Part shown: one piece after another, positions 10,154-21,301 of the stretch | Layout: each line of letters begins with the position of its first letter | Numbering within the stretch: the stretch's first letter is position 1 | Origin: Epithemia pelagica | Taxonomy: Eukaryota; Bacillariophyta; Bacillariophyceae; Surirellales; Surirellaceae | Assembly: GCA_946965045.2 (NCBI GenBank) | Contig: OX337229.1 | Span: 3,968,001-4,032,000, forward strand | Direction: 5' to 3' | Length of the DNA: 64,000 bases | Program-made: the position numbers and the translations under genes | The notes under the pieces: model-generated | Database searches by the model: none | Seen by the model: only the letters and a program-made list of their open reading frames with translations | Told to the model about the DNA's origin: nothing

Positions 10154-12587
10154 ATGATGAAATTCCTCTTCTCACCTACTCGTGAGTCTTCCACGATGAG
10201 CCCTGGTGGCGTGCTTTTGTGGAGCTCAGTGAAGGCCGTCATGACTGTAGCATTCGCTTTCTCTGCTTTCCAGATGGTTGATTTCTCGTCTGAAAACGAG
10301 ACGGATGCTGACCAAGGGGTTTCTTTTCCCCACCGTCGTCTCGAAGAGAAAAAGGATTCTTCGCTCGTTCCTTCATACATGAAACCATTGATGAAGGAAC
10401 TTGAAGACCGCAAAGATCTATTCCGCGAGTCTCCACCCGAAGAAGTGAAATACTGGTTTGAGTACTCGGGAGCCCTTCAGGTGAGTTGACTTTCTTGCAT
10501 GATTTTTATTCCATGTTGATGCATTGCTACAACTTTTCTATTTGGCGGAAGACAGAAGTGAAGAAAATTCAAATTCAATGCATAGTTCATCTGAAGTCCA
10601 AAGTTACCCTTTGCTTGATGAATTCCAATACCATCAGAATCGCTATCTGATCTTGTCTTCGTACAACACAACGTCGTTCGTATCATTTCAACACTATTCT
10701 CACACCGCCAATCCGTACTCGTTACTTGTTTAGAAATATTATTACCGGTTCAGTAAAACGAGGGGAAAGGCGGATTATTTCGAGGGGCGAGATGACTCTG
10801 GTGTAGTGTCTGCTCGTTTTATTTCGGATATTGGCGGCACTGAAGAATACCGCAATCTTTTACTTAGTGAGGACCTTGCAGATGACGCCATGGACGCACG
10901 CATGCGGCTTTACGAGAATTGCATTGCCTTGGGAAACTCAGATCGTCCGAACATGGCAAAAGGTTCAACTTGGGATGAATGGTTTGGCCATGCGACATCA
11001 AGACAGGGCCAAGACAGGTGCCGTATCCTTTTTGCTTTGAATACGGTCGGTGCGGGAAGAGGAACGACGATGCTTTGGGAAACAAATCCGCCTGTTCCAC
11101 ATGGAGAGGAACCCGCTCGATGGCTCTCCGAACAGGAAACGGCTGTAACTCATCTGGAACGCAACTTGAAAGAGATCAATGGCATGTGCGAAACAGGACT
11201 CATTGCCGCAAGGGTTCAAGTTTTGGTTTGCGAAAATATCTCGCCAAGGTGGATCGAGTGGATGGACAGTCTTCTAGTGGCTTGCGGTGGTCGCCCGTTC
11301 GATATCAGCGCCAAGGGAGGTGATAAGCTGGAAGAGCGCCTAAGCCCAGTCCAGATTGTTGTTGCAAGTAGCGCACAAACGGCGGAAACCTGTCATAACC
11401 TCAAATCTGGCTTTATGGAAAAGCGCGTACAAGATCTCATCTTCGCACATTCAGGCAACACGAAGGCTTCCCACTCTCAAAAGACAACTGATCCTGCCCT
11501 TGTCAGCAGCGATGCACATGATGTGTATGTTGCTATGAAGTGGAACACGCTAGTGACTGTTCGATCTGTTGCTTCGTTTCTTCAGGCTTCTGCTGACCTC
11601 GCGTCTGCTGCTTCGTCGCCCTTGAACCAAGAGAAAAAGAAAAACAATGAAGAAGGACCTGCCTCGCCATTGCTGATCCCCTCGTTTGTGCAGGTATCTT
11701 ACATTAGTGAAGAGAATTCAAAAATTGCCAAATGGAGGATGCACGGAGACTTCTTCCACCCAGCAGCATGGGAAATTTGCAAGGAATCCTTCGAAGTCGC
11801 CTGGATCCCAGGGTCTCTATCAGGAACTGGAGGCACACAAAATATGTGCCCTCCGCAGGATGATGCATGTGGTCAATGGTGGGTGTATTTTGTCGAGCTA
11901 CAGATGCCAACAAGCCCAGGTGTCTACGCAAATGAGGTCGTGGCTGCACCTGTAAAAGGAGGCTCCAACTCTTTCTGGATGCTTACTGAGCGTCAGCGCC
12001 AGGAACATGTCAAGGGACTCTTGTGTCGTCAGGCGAAACACGGGAATTGTCCAGGACAAGCGCAAGCTGTGATTCCCCTTGGAGACCTTCAAAGTTTCCT
12101 TATTAATTTCACGCCTAACACAGCGCTAGGCAAGCGACACGTCGAAGGACGGCGACCGGGATACTCTAAGGCAGAGCAGCTGGCCCATGATAGACAAATG
12201 GTGAAAGACCGCAAGCAGCTGGCCGATGTGGAGGACATTGAATCTGCATTGTTTGACTATACCATTTATCCCTCGGCATTATTCCACAAAGACGCGACCT
12301 TGAAGGCCGTGCGCAATCGCGATGCCTCGATGACAGGTGTTGTCGATATGGCCAAGCCACAAAAAGTCAAGTCTTCCTACTACGATATTACTATTACCAA
12401 ACCCCGACCGCCTGTACTTGGTTGGTGCCAAGCCATGGCACGAAAGGGTCTGTGTTCCTTGTATTCCGACTACTTCCGTCAGGTGAACCATGAATGTAGC
12501 GAGGCTTGTGGAATGTCTCGGGACTTCACATTGAAAGAAGTGGTTGAGACTGTCGAAATTGGAACGGCAGTAAAAGCCAAGAAGTAG
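10154..12587 (+). CDS. Membrane-anchored protein of unknown function, two exons, 726 aa
   Basis: Exon 1 is 10154-10480, the intron 10481-10733 (GTGAGT...TTTAG, 253 bp, phase 0), and exon 2 10734-12587. The exons join in frame (GALQ|KYYYRF). The N-terminus is short and basic, followed by a hydrophobic segment at about residues 20-44, so this looks like a signal-anchor (type II) protein with most of its mass in the secretory lumen. The lumenal part is Cys-containing (for example DDACGQWW) and has a low-complexity Ser/Ala/Lys stretch around residues 400-430. I recognise no domain. A Golgi or cell-surface role is an inference from topology only. It converges on the gene at 12776-13324, with 188 bp between the stops. 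Confidence 0.75.
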
Positions 12588-12775
12588 GATAATGGACTGA
12601 TACGCGACAGCGTGTTTGCCAATGCGCCCATTTTCTCACGAAAATAAGTTCGGGGTTGATTGAATTTTCCGCAATCGCTGTACTTTTTACTGGCCCTAAT
12701 GCTACCATTAACATCAGTAATATATTTCTATGAAAGCAACACTCTACTATACTTTTGTTCGAGACGTTGCCATGT

Positions 12776-13324
12776 TCAGTCTGTTTTGTCGTCCAGTATT
12801 TCCGCTGAATAGATGAAACGCCAATGTGAGAAGGCACCAACCCAATAGTAGTCCATCTTAGCAGCAGGAACCCGAACCCAGACTACCAATGCAGCTCGTT
12901 GAAGATTGTAGACAGTTACTTCATAACCCATCCCCGTAGCAATTTCGGTGGTAACAGTTGCAGCGAGACGAGCCGCTGTCTCCGCCAAAAATCCCTTGGG
13001 TTTGTCGGGATGCTCATCTGGTAGGTGATGGCCACGCATGACTCGTTTAAGTTCTTTTCTCACATCAAACGATTGTTCGCTTGGACACGTCTGTACCATG
13101 TAGAGATAGGCAATTGGTGCGAAAAGAAACAGAAAGAAAGACGAGGAGGTCATCATCCGCAAAACCATTACTCCGGCAAAGAAGGATCCAATGGTCATGA
13201 GAAGCTTTTGATTTTGCTCAAAATTAAGCTCTTCCATAAGCTCGTCAGTGTTTCCCATTCCAGCATTTGAGCCTGAGCCTGGCCGGTGCTCTCTTGATCT
13301 ATTGGATGGATACGGTGAGCTCAT
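12776..13324 (-). CDS. Small membrane protein of unknown function, 182 aa
   Basis: An intact single-exon frame. The N-terminal 40 residues are polar, with Ser, Pro and Gly. They are followed by one or two hydrophobic segments at about residues 42-80 (LLMTIGSFFAGVMVL and FFLFLFAPIAYLYMV). A soluble C-terminal half of about 100 residues has regular hydrophobic and charged alternation and ends near a Trp-rich stretch (YYWVGAFSHWRFIY). The topology suggests a tail domain anchored in a membrane. No family is recognised. It reads in the same direction as the RF3 gene upstream, 283 bp away. Confidence 0.65.
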   Translation of the reverse strand: MSSPYPSNRSREHRPGSGSNAGMGNTDELMEELNFEQNQKLLMTIGSFFAGVMVLRMMTSSSFFLFLFAPIAYLYMVQTCPSEQSFDVRKELKRVMRGHHLPDEHPDKPKGFLAETAARLAATVTTEIATGMGYEVTVYNLQRAALVVWVRVPAAKMDYYWVGAFSHWRFIYSAEILDDKTD

Positions 13325-13607
13325 GATCCGTTCGTTCTTGTTGTTGGGTGGCTCCTATTCGAAGTCGCTGCTCTGTTTTGAACAGTGCACCTTCTTGGAG
13401 AACATAGAGCACATAGCCAAAAGGACACGCGGCGCAAAAGCTCCAAACACGATTCACGACTTGACCGAAAAAGAATAACGGGACTACCTACCATTGCTAC
13501 CATGCTGAGTTGGTCGGAGACTCCGTTAATGGATAATGTGCTCATCTACTCCTACCTACATACGACACTCCTCCAAACAGCCAATGGCTGGTCTCGTTCT
13601 ACTCTCA

Positions 13608-15536
13608 CTAACTATCGAAGTCGGGAGGTTGTGACCAGGGCTTCAGTTTCAGATATTCGACCTCTTCAGCAAGTGACGACGCCTTCCAATCATTTCGGAA
13701 CAGTAGGACTGGTCGTTTCCATCGATCTTGGACAATCATGATTCCAAACAGCTTCCCATCGGCATCGGCCTTGTCGACTGCTTCCCACCCACCATCAACC
13801 CACCGGGCCAAGGAATATCCTAGAGGTTCCATGAGTGATTCGACATTGTATTCGTTTTCCAGTCTTGCCTGGACGACTTCAAACTGCAATTGACCCACGG
13901 CAGCCAACATGAGTGGCCCACCTCCGTCATCGTTACGTTGCCGTAGTGCTTGAACGGCACCTTCATCCAATAGCTGATCAATGCCTTTCCGAAATGCCTT
14001 GTAATCCGAAGGATTGGGGCTGCGAATGTAGGCAAACTTTTCCGGTGAAAACGATGGAATGCCCGGAAAGGCCACTCGGGTTGTGCCCGTAAATAGAGTA
14101 TCTCCAATGGCAAAGTTTCCAGGGTTATTGATACCAATCACATCTCCTGGATAGGCCAATTCCACCGAGGACCGGTCGGCACCAAACAATGCCTGTGCTT
14201 GGGCGAGGTTGTACTTTTTTGCCAACTTTGACCGTGAATGACTCACTTTCATACCCTTTTCGTATGTTCCTGAGATAACTCGCACATAGGCGAGTCGATC
14301 CCTGTGTTTGGGGTCCAGATTGGCTTGTGTTTTGAAAATAAATCCAGTAAACTCGGAATGATCCGGTCCAATCATTTGTTCTTCTGCCGAGGAATTGTCG
14401 TCCGCTTTGGATTCACTACTGTCACTCGTTCGGACAGTCCGACCCACTGGTTTGGCTCCCATTTCACAAAACTTATCCAAAAACAGTTGTACACCAAAGT
14501 TTGTCATGGCCGAACCAAAGAATAGAGGACTTTGGTCTCCCTGCAACACGCGGTCCAAGTCCAGAGGCGGAATCAATTCATCTAGAATTTCAGCATCTTC
14601 CAAGAGTTTCTCATAGAGTTGATTGTCGTCAATAAGTTCTTCTAGCTTGTCAGTATCTGACAAGGGAACCTGAACTACAGTGGCCTTACCTCCTCGTTGG
14701 GCAGCCTTTGTGTACAAGTGCACGGTATTTTCCAAACGATCCAACACACCCTTGAAGGATTCGCCGTCTCCGATGGGCCACAAAATGGGATGCGTCTCCA
14801 ACCCGAATTCGTCTTGAATCTGATCCATAATTTCATACGGCGTCAAGGCTGGCCGATCCAATTTGTTGACAAACGTGAAGAGAGGCAAATTCCTGAGTCG
14901 ACATACTTCAAAGAGTTTTCGGGTTTGGGGTTCTAATCCTTTGGCCCCATCCAACAACATGAGAGCATTATCAGCCGCGGCCAAGGCCCGATAGGTATCC
15001 TCCGAAAAATCTTGATGTCCTGGTGTATCCATGAGTCGAATGCCAAAGGAGTTGTATTCAAAGTTCATAACGGTAGAAGAAATGGAAATGCCACGTTCCT
15101 TTTCCATTTCCATAAAATCGGACCGCGTGGAACGTTGTTCAGCCTTTTGACGGACCGCTCCCGCTTGCTGTACTGCACCTCCGTACAAGAGCAACTTTTC
15201 TGTCATGGTCGTTTTACCGGAATCGGGATGCGAAATTATGGCCAAATTTCGACGACGATCGATTTCGGCTTGTGGGGCTTGTACGGATGAAACATCATCC
15301 GTAGCCGTACTCCACTGACACTTCCATCTCCTTCTCCTCCACGGAATAGAAGAAACATCCGATGGTGTCAATGATATGGATTGTTGGGAGGTTTGTCGAC
15401 AATCTCTGACACTTGAGGTCACGGAACGTATAGGGACGGATGAAGGAAAATCGGGGGCAAGGAACGCGTGGGAGGAATCAATAAGCTCATAAAGAACTAG
15501 AAGCACTGAGGCTAGACAGAACTTTTCGATTTTCAT
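13608..15536 (-). CDS. prfC: Peptide chain release factor 3, plastid-type, 642 aa
   Basis: RF3 is a translational GTPase that recycles RF1/RF2 after termination on bacterial-type ribosomes. All G motifs are present: SHPDSGKTT (about residue 100), ERGISISST, DTPGH (about 169), NKLD (about 223) and the GSA segment. The spacing and the RF3-specific sequence (RSDFMEMEKERGISISSTVM, GAKGLEPQTRKLFEVCR) separate it from EF-G. The N-terminus has a hydrophobic signal peptide ending ...DSSHA|FLAP, matching the diatom bipartite plastid-targeting motif with Phe after the cleavage site. The following roughly 65 residues are Ser/Arg-rich, as in a transit peptide. It therefore most likely works in plastid translation. 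It is divergent from the homoserine kinase gene. Confidence 0.93.
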   Translation of the reverse strand: MKIEKFCLASVLLVLYELIDSSHAFLAPDFPSSVPIRSVTSSVRDCRQTSQQSISLTPSDVSSIPWRRRRWKCQWSTATDDVSSVQAPQAEIDRRRNLAIISHPDSGKTTMTEKLLLYGGAVQQAGAVRQKAEQRSTRSDFMEMEKERGISISSTVMNFEYNSFGIRLMDTPGHQDFSEDTYRALAAADNALMLLDGAKGLEPQTRKLFEVCRLRNLPLFTFVNKLDRPALTPYEIMDQIQDEFGLETHPILWPIGDGESFKGVLDRLENTVHLYTKAAQRGGKATVVQVPLSDTDKLEELIDDNQLYEKLLEDAEILDELIPPLDLDRVLQGDQSPLFFGSAMTNFGVQLFLDKFCEMGAKPVGRTVRTSDSSESKADDNSSAEEQMIGPDHSEFTGFIFKTQANLDPKHRDRLAYVRVISGTYEKGMKVSHSRSKLAKKYNLAQAQALFGADRSSVELAYPGDVIGINNPGNFAIGDTLFTGTTRVAFPGIPSFSPEKFAYIRSPNPSDYKAFRKGIDQLLDEGAVQALRQRNDDGGGPLMLAAVGQLQFEVVQARLENEYNVESLMEPLGYSLARWVDGGWEAVDKADADGKLFGIMIVQDRWKRPVLLFRNDWKASSLAEEVEYLKLKPWSQPPDFDS

Positions 15537-16223
15537 GGTCGAAACTGGAGAACCCGCTGTATGGTGTTCGAAAAGAAAATCAACAAACTCCTGACAACCA
15601 TCGAATTGGACGGCCGATGACGAAGTGCCCCGAGAACGTTCCGGACCATCGAATCACGGGGTGACGAATGAGAGGTGATGTTTCCCTAAAAAATCTACGA
15701 TCATATTCTATGGTAGGAGTAGGTAGATTCGCCATTATCCGTAGTTAATTTCCGTACACTTGTACGTGACTTTTTGACAACCTCCGTCGTTTGACGGTCC
15801 CAGGAAACCCGTGCGTGACTGACGACACGAGGACGACAGCTCTTCCAACCACTTCTCTGATTATTTCATTCTTCCATGCCAATCCATTCAAAGGAGGGCA
15901 GAAGTCGAAACTAGAGGACCAACAGAAGCAACTAAAAGCAACAGAAGAAATCCAAGTCATCGCTATAAGGATTCGCTTTCAACAAGTGACGAATAGGAAT
16001 TCGGTGGAGGCACAGACACAGACGACAAAAGACATTGTCTGTTTGTTTGTTTGCTTGTCTGTTTCTGTTGTCACTGTGATCTTTCCAAAAACTCCAAACA
16101 TCACAATCTACAACTCCCACCGCCACGTTGCGTTGCTCCTCCAGTCTTTCCTGTCTTTGTCGTACGGCAACATTGAATAGGTCCGGTATCCTATTGTTTC
16201 CTCCCTTGGCATTTGTATCAGCA
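15537..16223. promoter_or_regulatory. Divergent promoter region between RF3 and homoserine kinase
   Basis: These 687 bp lie between two divergent starts. The half next to the kinase contains a tract of TTTG/CTTG repeats (about 16040-16060). No coding exon could be supported, although a short upstream exon for the kinase cannot be excluded. The open frame continues upstream of 16224 without an ATG. Confidence 0.45.
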
Positions 16224-17806
16224 ATGGCTTCCTCGTCGGGAGATGGTTCGGGCAAATTGATTGCCACGGCGGTGGGAGCCGCCGTTGCTGGAGCGACCTT
16301 GAGTTTTGCGTTGACACAATGGTGGTCGGCAAGGAACAACAATAACAAGAACCAGCTCTCCATGGACTTTGATCCGACCGGACGAATGAGACGCAATCGA
16401 ACTTCCTTTATTTACGAAGATGGCCTGTCGGAATCGGCCCGTTCCAATTCCATTATTTTCCCACACAATCACGAAGAAAAAATGCGCCGTCTGGTCGCCG
16501 CTCGAGCCGCCGTCGAAGAGGATAACTCATTGCCTCGACAGTCGGTCACAGTACGAGTACCAGCTACCTCGGCCAATATGGGACCAGGATGTGAGTGCGT
16601 CGGTTGACGATTAACGGTTCGTCTCTGGGTTGACTGTTTTGTCCCTCAAAGCTTGTTGTTCTCCTTGCTCTCTCATTTTGGTTGGAACGCAGATGATACG
16701 ATTGGCATGGCGGTGGATTTGTGGAGTGAGGTGACGGTGGAGCGGAGTGACGAATTTGAAATAACGGCCGAGGGTGAGGGTGCGGAAAAAATGCCCAAGG
16801 ATGAAAGCAATTACATGGTCGTGGGTGTCAAGGCGGCCTTCCAAGCGGCCAACAAACCCATGCCCACCCTTAAGTATCACGTGGTTAGTCGAATTCCCTT
16901 TGCGCGAGGGTTGGGTTCGTCGAGTGCCGGTATTGTGGCGGGTATTATCGCCGGACTCATTTTGGCCGGTCATCGACTGCCCTGTTGGGGCAGTGAAGCG
17001 CTCTTGCAGATTGCGGCAGGAATTGAGGTGCGTCGGACAAGATTCAACCGTGTTTGGAAGAGGGGCTTCAGTTTCACTTGCCATTCCAGTGGTTGTCCAT
17101 ATGTTCTCATTCGCTGTCTTTTGGTATTTGTCTGTTTCCATTGTAAATAATGTTTGCTGACTGGGGTCCTGCAATATGTGCTCACAAATCTTAACAGGGT
17201 CATCCGGACAACGTAGCTCCAGCAATTTATGGAGGTATTCAGGTAGGAATTCACAATGGAACTCGATGGGTGACGGAACGAGTTCCCTGTCCAGCCGGTT
17301 TGCAATTAGTCATGTTCATTCCGGATTTTATTGGCAAGACGTCGGATGCCAGAGGGGTCTTGCAACCATCCATTCCCCGTGCTGACGCTGCTTTTAACAT
17401 TGGTCGAGCCTCGTTTTTGGTCCTGGCTCTCTGTTTGGGTAACTTGGACAATTTGAAATGGGCTGTCCAAGATCGGATGCATCAACCGCAACGAGCCAAT
17501 AAGCTTTACAAATACTTGTATCCCATGGTCCAAGCTGCCGAAGATGCCGGTGCTACCTGTGCCTATTTGAGTGGGGCTGGTCCTACTGTCATGGCCATTA
17601 CGGGGGGAGCCAGTGGGGATATCTTTGCTCAACGAACCAAGGAACGATCGGATTTGGCCGTGGCCAAGGCCATGATGCGAGCTGCGGCGGACTTTGGAAT
17701 GCGTGGTAAACTCGTAGTGACCAATGTCTCCAATGAAGGTGCTCGTGTCGTCAAGGTGGAACCGCCCTTTAGTTCGGGTGATATCATGTATCGAGACAAT
17801 ATTTAG
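16224..17806 (+). CDS. thrB: Homoserine kinase, three exons, 436 aa
   Basis: A GHMP-family kinase that phosphorylates homoserine in threonine synthesis. Exons are 16224-16590, 16693-17027 and 17198-17806. Intron 1 (16591-16692, phase 1) splits a Tyr codon and rebuilds GPGYDTIGMAVD. Intron 2 (17028-17197, phase 0, GTGCGT...ACAG) rebuilds GIE|GHPDNVAPAIYGG. Family motifs are clear: PATSANMGPG, the ATP loop PFARGLGSSSAG, and GHPDNVAPA. The C-terminal GHMP motif (LSGAGPTVMAI) is present. The first in-frame ATG (16224) is followed by a Gly/Ala-rich hydrophobic segment (about residues 11-31). This could be part of a targeting signal, because the pathway is plastid-located in algae, but no clean diatom plastid motif is seen. 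Confidence 0.92.
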
Positions 17807-18082
17807 TGTTGGCCAGATCACGACCACGACACATTCTTTGCAGCAAACAAAGAAACACAGAAGAATCTCATTGGAAGCGGACGACTAAACCGAGACCGCA
17901 GAAGATAACACGCTAGCTCTTCTCAATCTCAACTTGCGTAAAGTAGTGTCCATCAATATCGGTTATCTCTTGTATATCGTTAAAATAAGACAGGTTCTAC
18001 GAAGATCCAACATGGAGCACCTTTCTCCGGGCTTCCACAATATTTCCATGGTGTTTCCTTTTCACCAACATTCTTCTGTTCC
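17807..18082. other. Convergent 3' spacer
   Basis: 276 bp between the stops of homoserine kinase (+) and bL9 (-). It should hold both 3' ends. Nothing else is recognised. Confidence 0.5.
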
Positions 18083-18835
18083 CTAGGATGCTCGAGCTTT
18101 CTTGGTTCCCCATCTTCGTTCCAGTTTAAATTTGAGTGGAACAAGATGATCCCCTTCTAACCAAATACGAGCGTAGTAGTATCCCAGACGTCTCACTTCG
18201 GGTGATTCCACGTCCTTGTCGCCCATTTCTTTCATCATTTCACTCAGCTTTGTCTTGTGATCGTCTTGACTTTCCATTTCTTCAAACGAGGATTCAATCG
18301 GCTTTTCTTGAATACAAACACGTTCGTGATGTTCCAAATCAATTTTTAAATGTTTGGAGAGTTTGGTTTTGAGCACCAGGGGATCCACGCCCTTGCGATC
18401 CAAATTCACCTCTACTTTGTCATCATCCATTTGGCGATAAATAGTCAACATTTTATTGGACAAGTACTTGCGCAAAACATCAGCTGCTCGTTTGTTACTG
18501 TCGCCTTGACTTAGTTGTTGATCTCGGACAAAACGAGCGCGCTTTTCTCGTAGCGTTTGGTATTCCGGATCCTTCATACCCAATCGGTTGAAATTGGCCC
18601 GTGTCGCGTACAAGACGAGCTTTTGGGGAATCAAGAAATTGCGGGCATATCCCGCCTTGACTTGCAAAACATCACCTTTGTATCCCTTTTCATGCGGCAA
18701 ATCCTCAATGGCAATCACTCGCACAACATGACGAAAGCGACGTTGGAGGTGTTGTAGCCCCGGAAAAGAAGCAGTAGGATGGGTCGCTTGGGATGCTAAC
18801 CAGCGAAACGAACCTGAAGATGCCAAGGATATCAT
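18083..18835 (-). CDS. Ribosomal protein bL9, organellar (probably mitochondrial), 250 aa
   Basis: The bL9 N-terminal domain is recognisable at about residues 33-80: HVVRVIAIEDLPHEKGYKGD, then VKAGYARNFLIPQKLVLYAT, the signature that binds 23S-type rRNA. It is longer than bacterial L9 (about 150 aa), with a charged extension at the C-terminus. The chosen ATG (18835) is followed by a Ser/Arg-rich, non-acidic presequence (SLASSGSFRWLASQATHP), consistent with mitochondrial import. The frame stays open further upstream, but that would overlap the divergent gene starting at 18982. No diatom plastid motif is present, so mitochondrion is preferred over plastid. Confidence 0.87.
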   Translation of the reverse strand: MISLASSGSFRWLASQATHPTASFPGLQHLQRRFRHVVRVIAIEDLPHEKGYKGDVLQVKAGYARNFLIPQKLVLYATRANFNRLGMKDPEYQTLREKRARFVRDQQLSQGDSNKRAADVLRKYLSNKMLTIYRQMDDDKVEVNLDRKGVDPLVLKTKLSKHLKIDLEHHERVCIQEKPIESSFEEMESQDDHKTKLSEMMKEMGDKDVESPEVRRLGYYYARIWLEGDHLVPLKFKLERRWGTKKARAS

Positions 18836-18981
18836 GGTTAGGACATGGATGGTGGAGAGGACGCCATTACACTGGAACAGAAAACATAAGGTATCTTGTG
18901 GGTGTGGATTTCGGCAAGCGGTCGCGTTACCCGTCGCTCTTATTTGTTTGAGTCGCTTTTTCTGCGACGCACATTTCCCGG
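18836..18981. promoter_or_regulatory. Short divergent promoter between bL9 and the glutaredoxin
   Basis: Only 146 bp separate the two divergent starts, so the promoters must overlap or be shared. No TATA-like element is obvious. Confidence 0.45.
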
Positions 18982-20127
18982 ATGCACTTTTCGCATCGCA
19001 TGAGCACAATTCGAACCATGACGATTCAAGAGATATCTGAACTGCCTTCCACTGATGCATCAGGCGGAAGCCAACAAAAGATGGTCTTCATGTTTTGGGC
19101 ACCTTGGCACGAGGGATCGGCCGGTCCCATGACACAGCTATTGCAGGCATTGGAGAGCACCAATCCTTCCATTGTGTTTGGTCGTGTCCAGGCCGAACAA
19201 GCTACATCCTTGTCGACTCGGTTTCAAGTGACAATGGTTCCCACCTGGATTTTTCTCAATGAGCATCAAATGGTTGTCGAGCGTATGGACGGAGTACAAG
19301 AAGACAATATGGCGGCTACCATTACTCAAGCTGTGGCACGATTGCAAGCATTACCTCCGGCTACCGCGGTGGTCGAGACGACTCCAGCAGCTACAAGTAC
19401 TGCTTCGGTCCAAAAAGCAGACAGTGAAACCACTGACAAAGATTCTCAATCATTGGACAAACGATTGGAAGCCTTAATCCGAACAGCTGAGGTTATGGTT
19501 TTCATGAAGGGTGTTCCGTCGGCGCCGAAATGTGGCTTTTCTCGACAACTGGTGGAATTGTTAACTGAGGCACACATTGAATTTGCGAGTTTTGATCTTT
19601 TGACCAATGAAGAGGTGCGACAAGGACTGAAACAGTATTCCAATTGGCCCACCTATCCACAACTCTATGTCAAGGGAGAATTGATTGGTGGATTAGATAT
19701 TGTTAAAGAAATGAAAGCGGACAATCCCAATGAATCCTTGAAGAAACAATTATCATTGGATGAGGATGACACCAATACCCCTGCTGCCAGCTTGGAACCC
19801 AAACAATCATCCGAGCAATCATTGAAGGAACGACTGGAAAGTTTGATTCGTTCCGCCAATGTAATGTTATTCATGAAGGGATTGCCATCGGCTCCGCGTT
19901 GCGGCTTTTCTCGACAGATGGTCGAGTTGTTGAATGAGGAAAAGGTGACGTACAATTCCTTTGACATTTTGCAAGATCCCGAGATTCGACAGGGTCTGAA
20001 AGAATACAGTGATTGGCCAACCTACCCGCAACTCTACGTTCATGGAGATTTGGTGGGTGGATTGGATATTGTCCAAGAAATGAAAGAGGATGGTAGTCTA
20101 TCTGATCTACTGAATGCCAACTCGTAG
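18982..20127 (+). CDS. Multidomain monothiol glutaredoxin (Trx-Grx-Grx, Grx3/PICOT type), 381 aa
   Basis: A cytosolic or nuclear iron-sulfur trafficking protein by family. It has an N-terminal thioredoxin-like domain with a degenerate active site, WAPWHEGS, where WCxxC would be expected, so it has no redox Cys pair. Two monothiol glutaredoxin domains follow, each with the [2Fe-2S]-binding CGFS motif (Cys184 and Cys307) and the glutathione-binding WPTYPQLYV segment. The two Grx domains are closely similar, which indicates internal duplication. They are joined by acidic, Thr/Ser/Glu-rich linkers. ATGs at 18982, 19000 and 19018 are all possible; the domain begins after the third. Confidence 0.93.
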   Translation: MHFSHRMSTIRTMTIQEISELPSTDASGGSQQKMVFMFWAPWHEGSAGPMTQLLQALESTNPSIVFGRVQAEQATSLSTRFQVTMVPTWIFLNEHQMVVERMDGVQEDNMAATITQAVARLQALPPATAVVETTPAATSTASVQKADSETTDKDSQSLDKRLEALIRTAEVMVFMKGVPSAPKCGFSRQLVELLTEAHIEFASFDLLTNEEVRQGLKQYSNWPTYPQLYVKGELIGGLDIVKEMKADNPNESLKKQLSLDEDDTNTPAASLEPKQSSEQSLKERLESLIRSANVMLFMKGLPSAPRCGFSRQMVELLNEEKVTYNSFDILQDPEIRQGLKEYSDWPTYPQLYVHGDLVGGLDIVQEMKEDGSLSDLLNANS

Positions 20128-20621
20128 ATTCCTGTTGGCCAAAATCATGGATAGATTATCATGACATTAGTAGACAAGAATTCAAGAGCCAGGTCTTTCT
20201 TCACTGGTTGACGTGTTCTTCTTGGTACTGAGGAACTATATGCAGACATCCTAGATATGATAGATAAGCACTTCGGCGGTCTGGGGTATTGGAGACGAAA
20301 GGGGTCCTTAGTCCATCAAGGTTATTTCGAACCATAAACACTGGAAAAGCGCATATGTTGAGCCCTCATCATTCGCCCCAGTGGAACATCATGTCTCCTA
20401 GAGAGCTTGAAGGCCGCAACGGACCAAATCCGGGGAAAGGGAGAATCAATTCTATGGAAGAAACAACATGTTCAGTCGCAGTGGACTTGCGTTGAGAGTT
20501 GAGACGTGCCGGGAGCCTCAATTGGAAGGAGCAAAATGTCCAGTCGCGGTCGGAGCGCGACATTGTTTACTCGAATCGAGACGTGTCCAATGCTATCGGA
20601 AGTGTCCGCTAGAACTGAACC
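20128..20621. other. Spacer without a supported gene
   Basis: 494 bp between the glutaredoxin stop and the leucine-rich gene start. Only short open frames without recognisable features are present. It should include the promoter of the downstream gene. Confidence 0.4.
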
Positions 20622-21301
20622 ATGGAATCCTCCACAAGTATAGGGTCGATCAGAACTGTTAGGGGACGACAGACCCTTGTCATTCAAGAGTACGGCGAAC
20701 GTTCTCTGGATACTCTGATTCGGATACTGTCCGCCAATGATTCCCTGGAGGGGTTGGTTGTCCGTTATGATGAAATTCGAAATAGGACTTGTGACGATCT
20801 CGGTCGCGTGATGGGGGCAATAAAAGGCCATCCAAATTTGGTGAAAATCAGGCTCCCGCTTCGTTGGGTTCCAACAGAGTTTATGCAGGGAATGTTCTCT
20901 CATTTCTCCAACAGCCTTACATGGAAGTCCCTGGATCTAGGCTTCATCTTGTCGAAATCCAACCTTGCTTCTCGAGTTCGTTTGGAGCTCTTCAGAAGTA
21001 GTGACACCATTCCCATGGAGGTATTGGAAGAAATTGCCAAAATACCAAATTTAACACACTTACGAGGAGGTCGCGATATCATTCCTGTATTCGACAAGTT
21101 GAAGGACGACCCTATGTGCAAGGTGTCGAAATTAACTCTTCTAACAAGCCCATGTACACAAGATCTTGAACGATTCAGCAGATACACAAAATTGACTGAG
21201 CTCATCGTTTATATCGAGAGACCGGAACAATTGCACTCTTTGTTCCCATCGAGTCAATTGGAACAGGTGACTCTAACCATTCGATGTAAGATTTCGGGCA
21301 G
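20622..21301 (+). pseudogene. Leucine-rich protein gene, first half (split by element F)
   Basis: An intact frame from an ATG in good context (accATGg) until element F enters at 21302. The sequence has irregular leucine-rich periodicity (for example LIRILSANDSLEGLVV, IPNLTHLRGG, TKLTELIVYIERPEQLHSLFP) like the divergent leucine-rich repeat proteins of diatoms, but the repeats are too irregular to count. The coding sequence resumes exactly in frame at 34131 after one copy of the GGCAG target duplication. The undisturbed gene would encode 482 aa (680 + 769 coding bases). As it stands, the product would be cut after ISG, with about six LTR-encoded residues added. Confidence 0.75.

Noticed and set aside
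16128-16223. Upstream extension of homoserine kinase with a hydrophobic N-terminus
   Set aside because: The extension has no ATG. A signal-peptide exon further upstream is possible but not supported.
18836-19060. Longer N-terminus for bL9 starting at 19060
   Set aside because: It would overlap the divergent glutaredoxin start, and the extra residues are unlike a targeting peptide. The internal ATG at 18835 fits better.
20289-20495. Possible small gene in the spacer before the leucine-rich gene
   Set aside because: Short frame with no domain, no conserved context and several overlapping alternatives.
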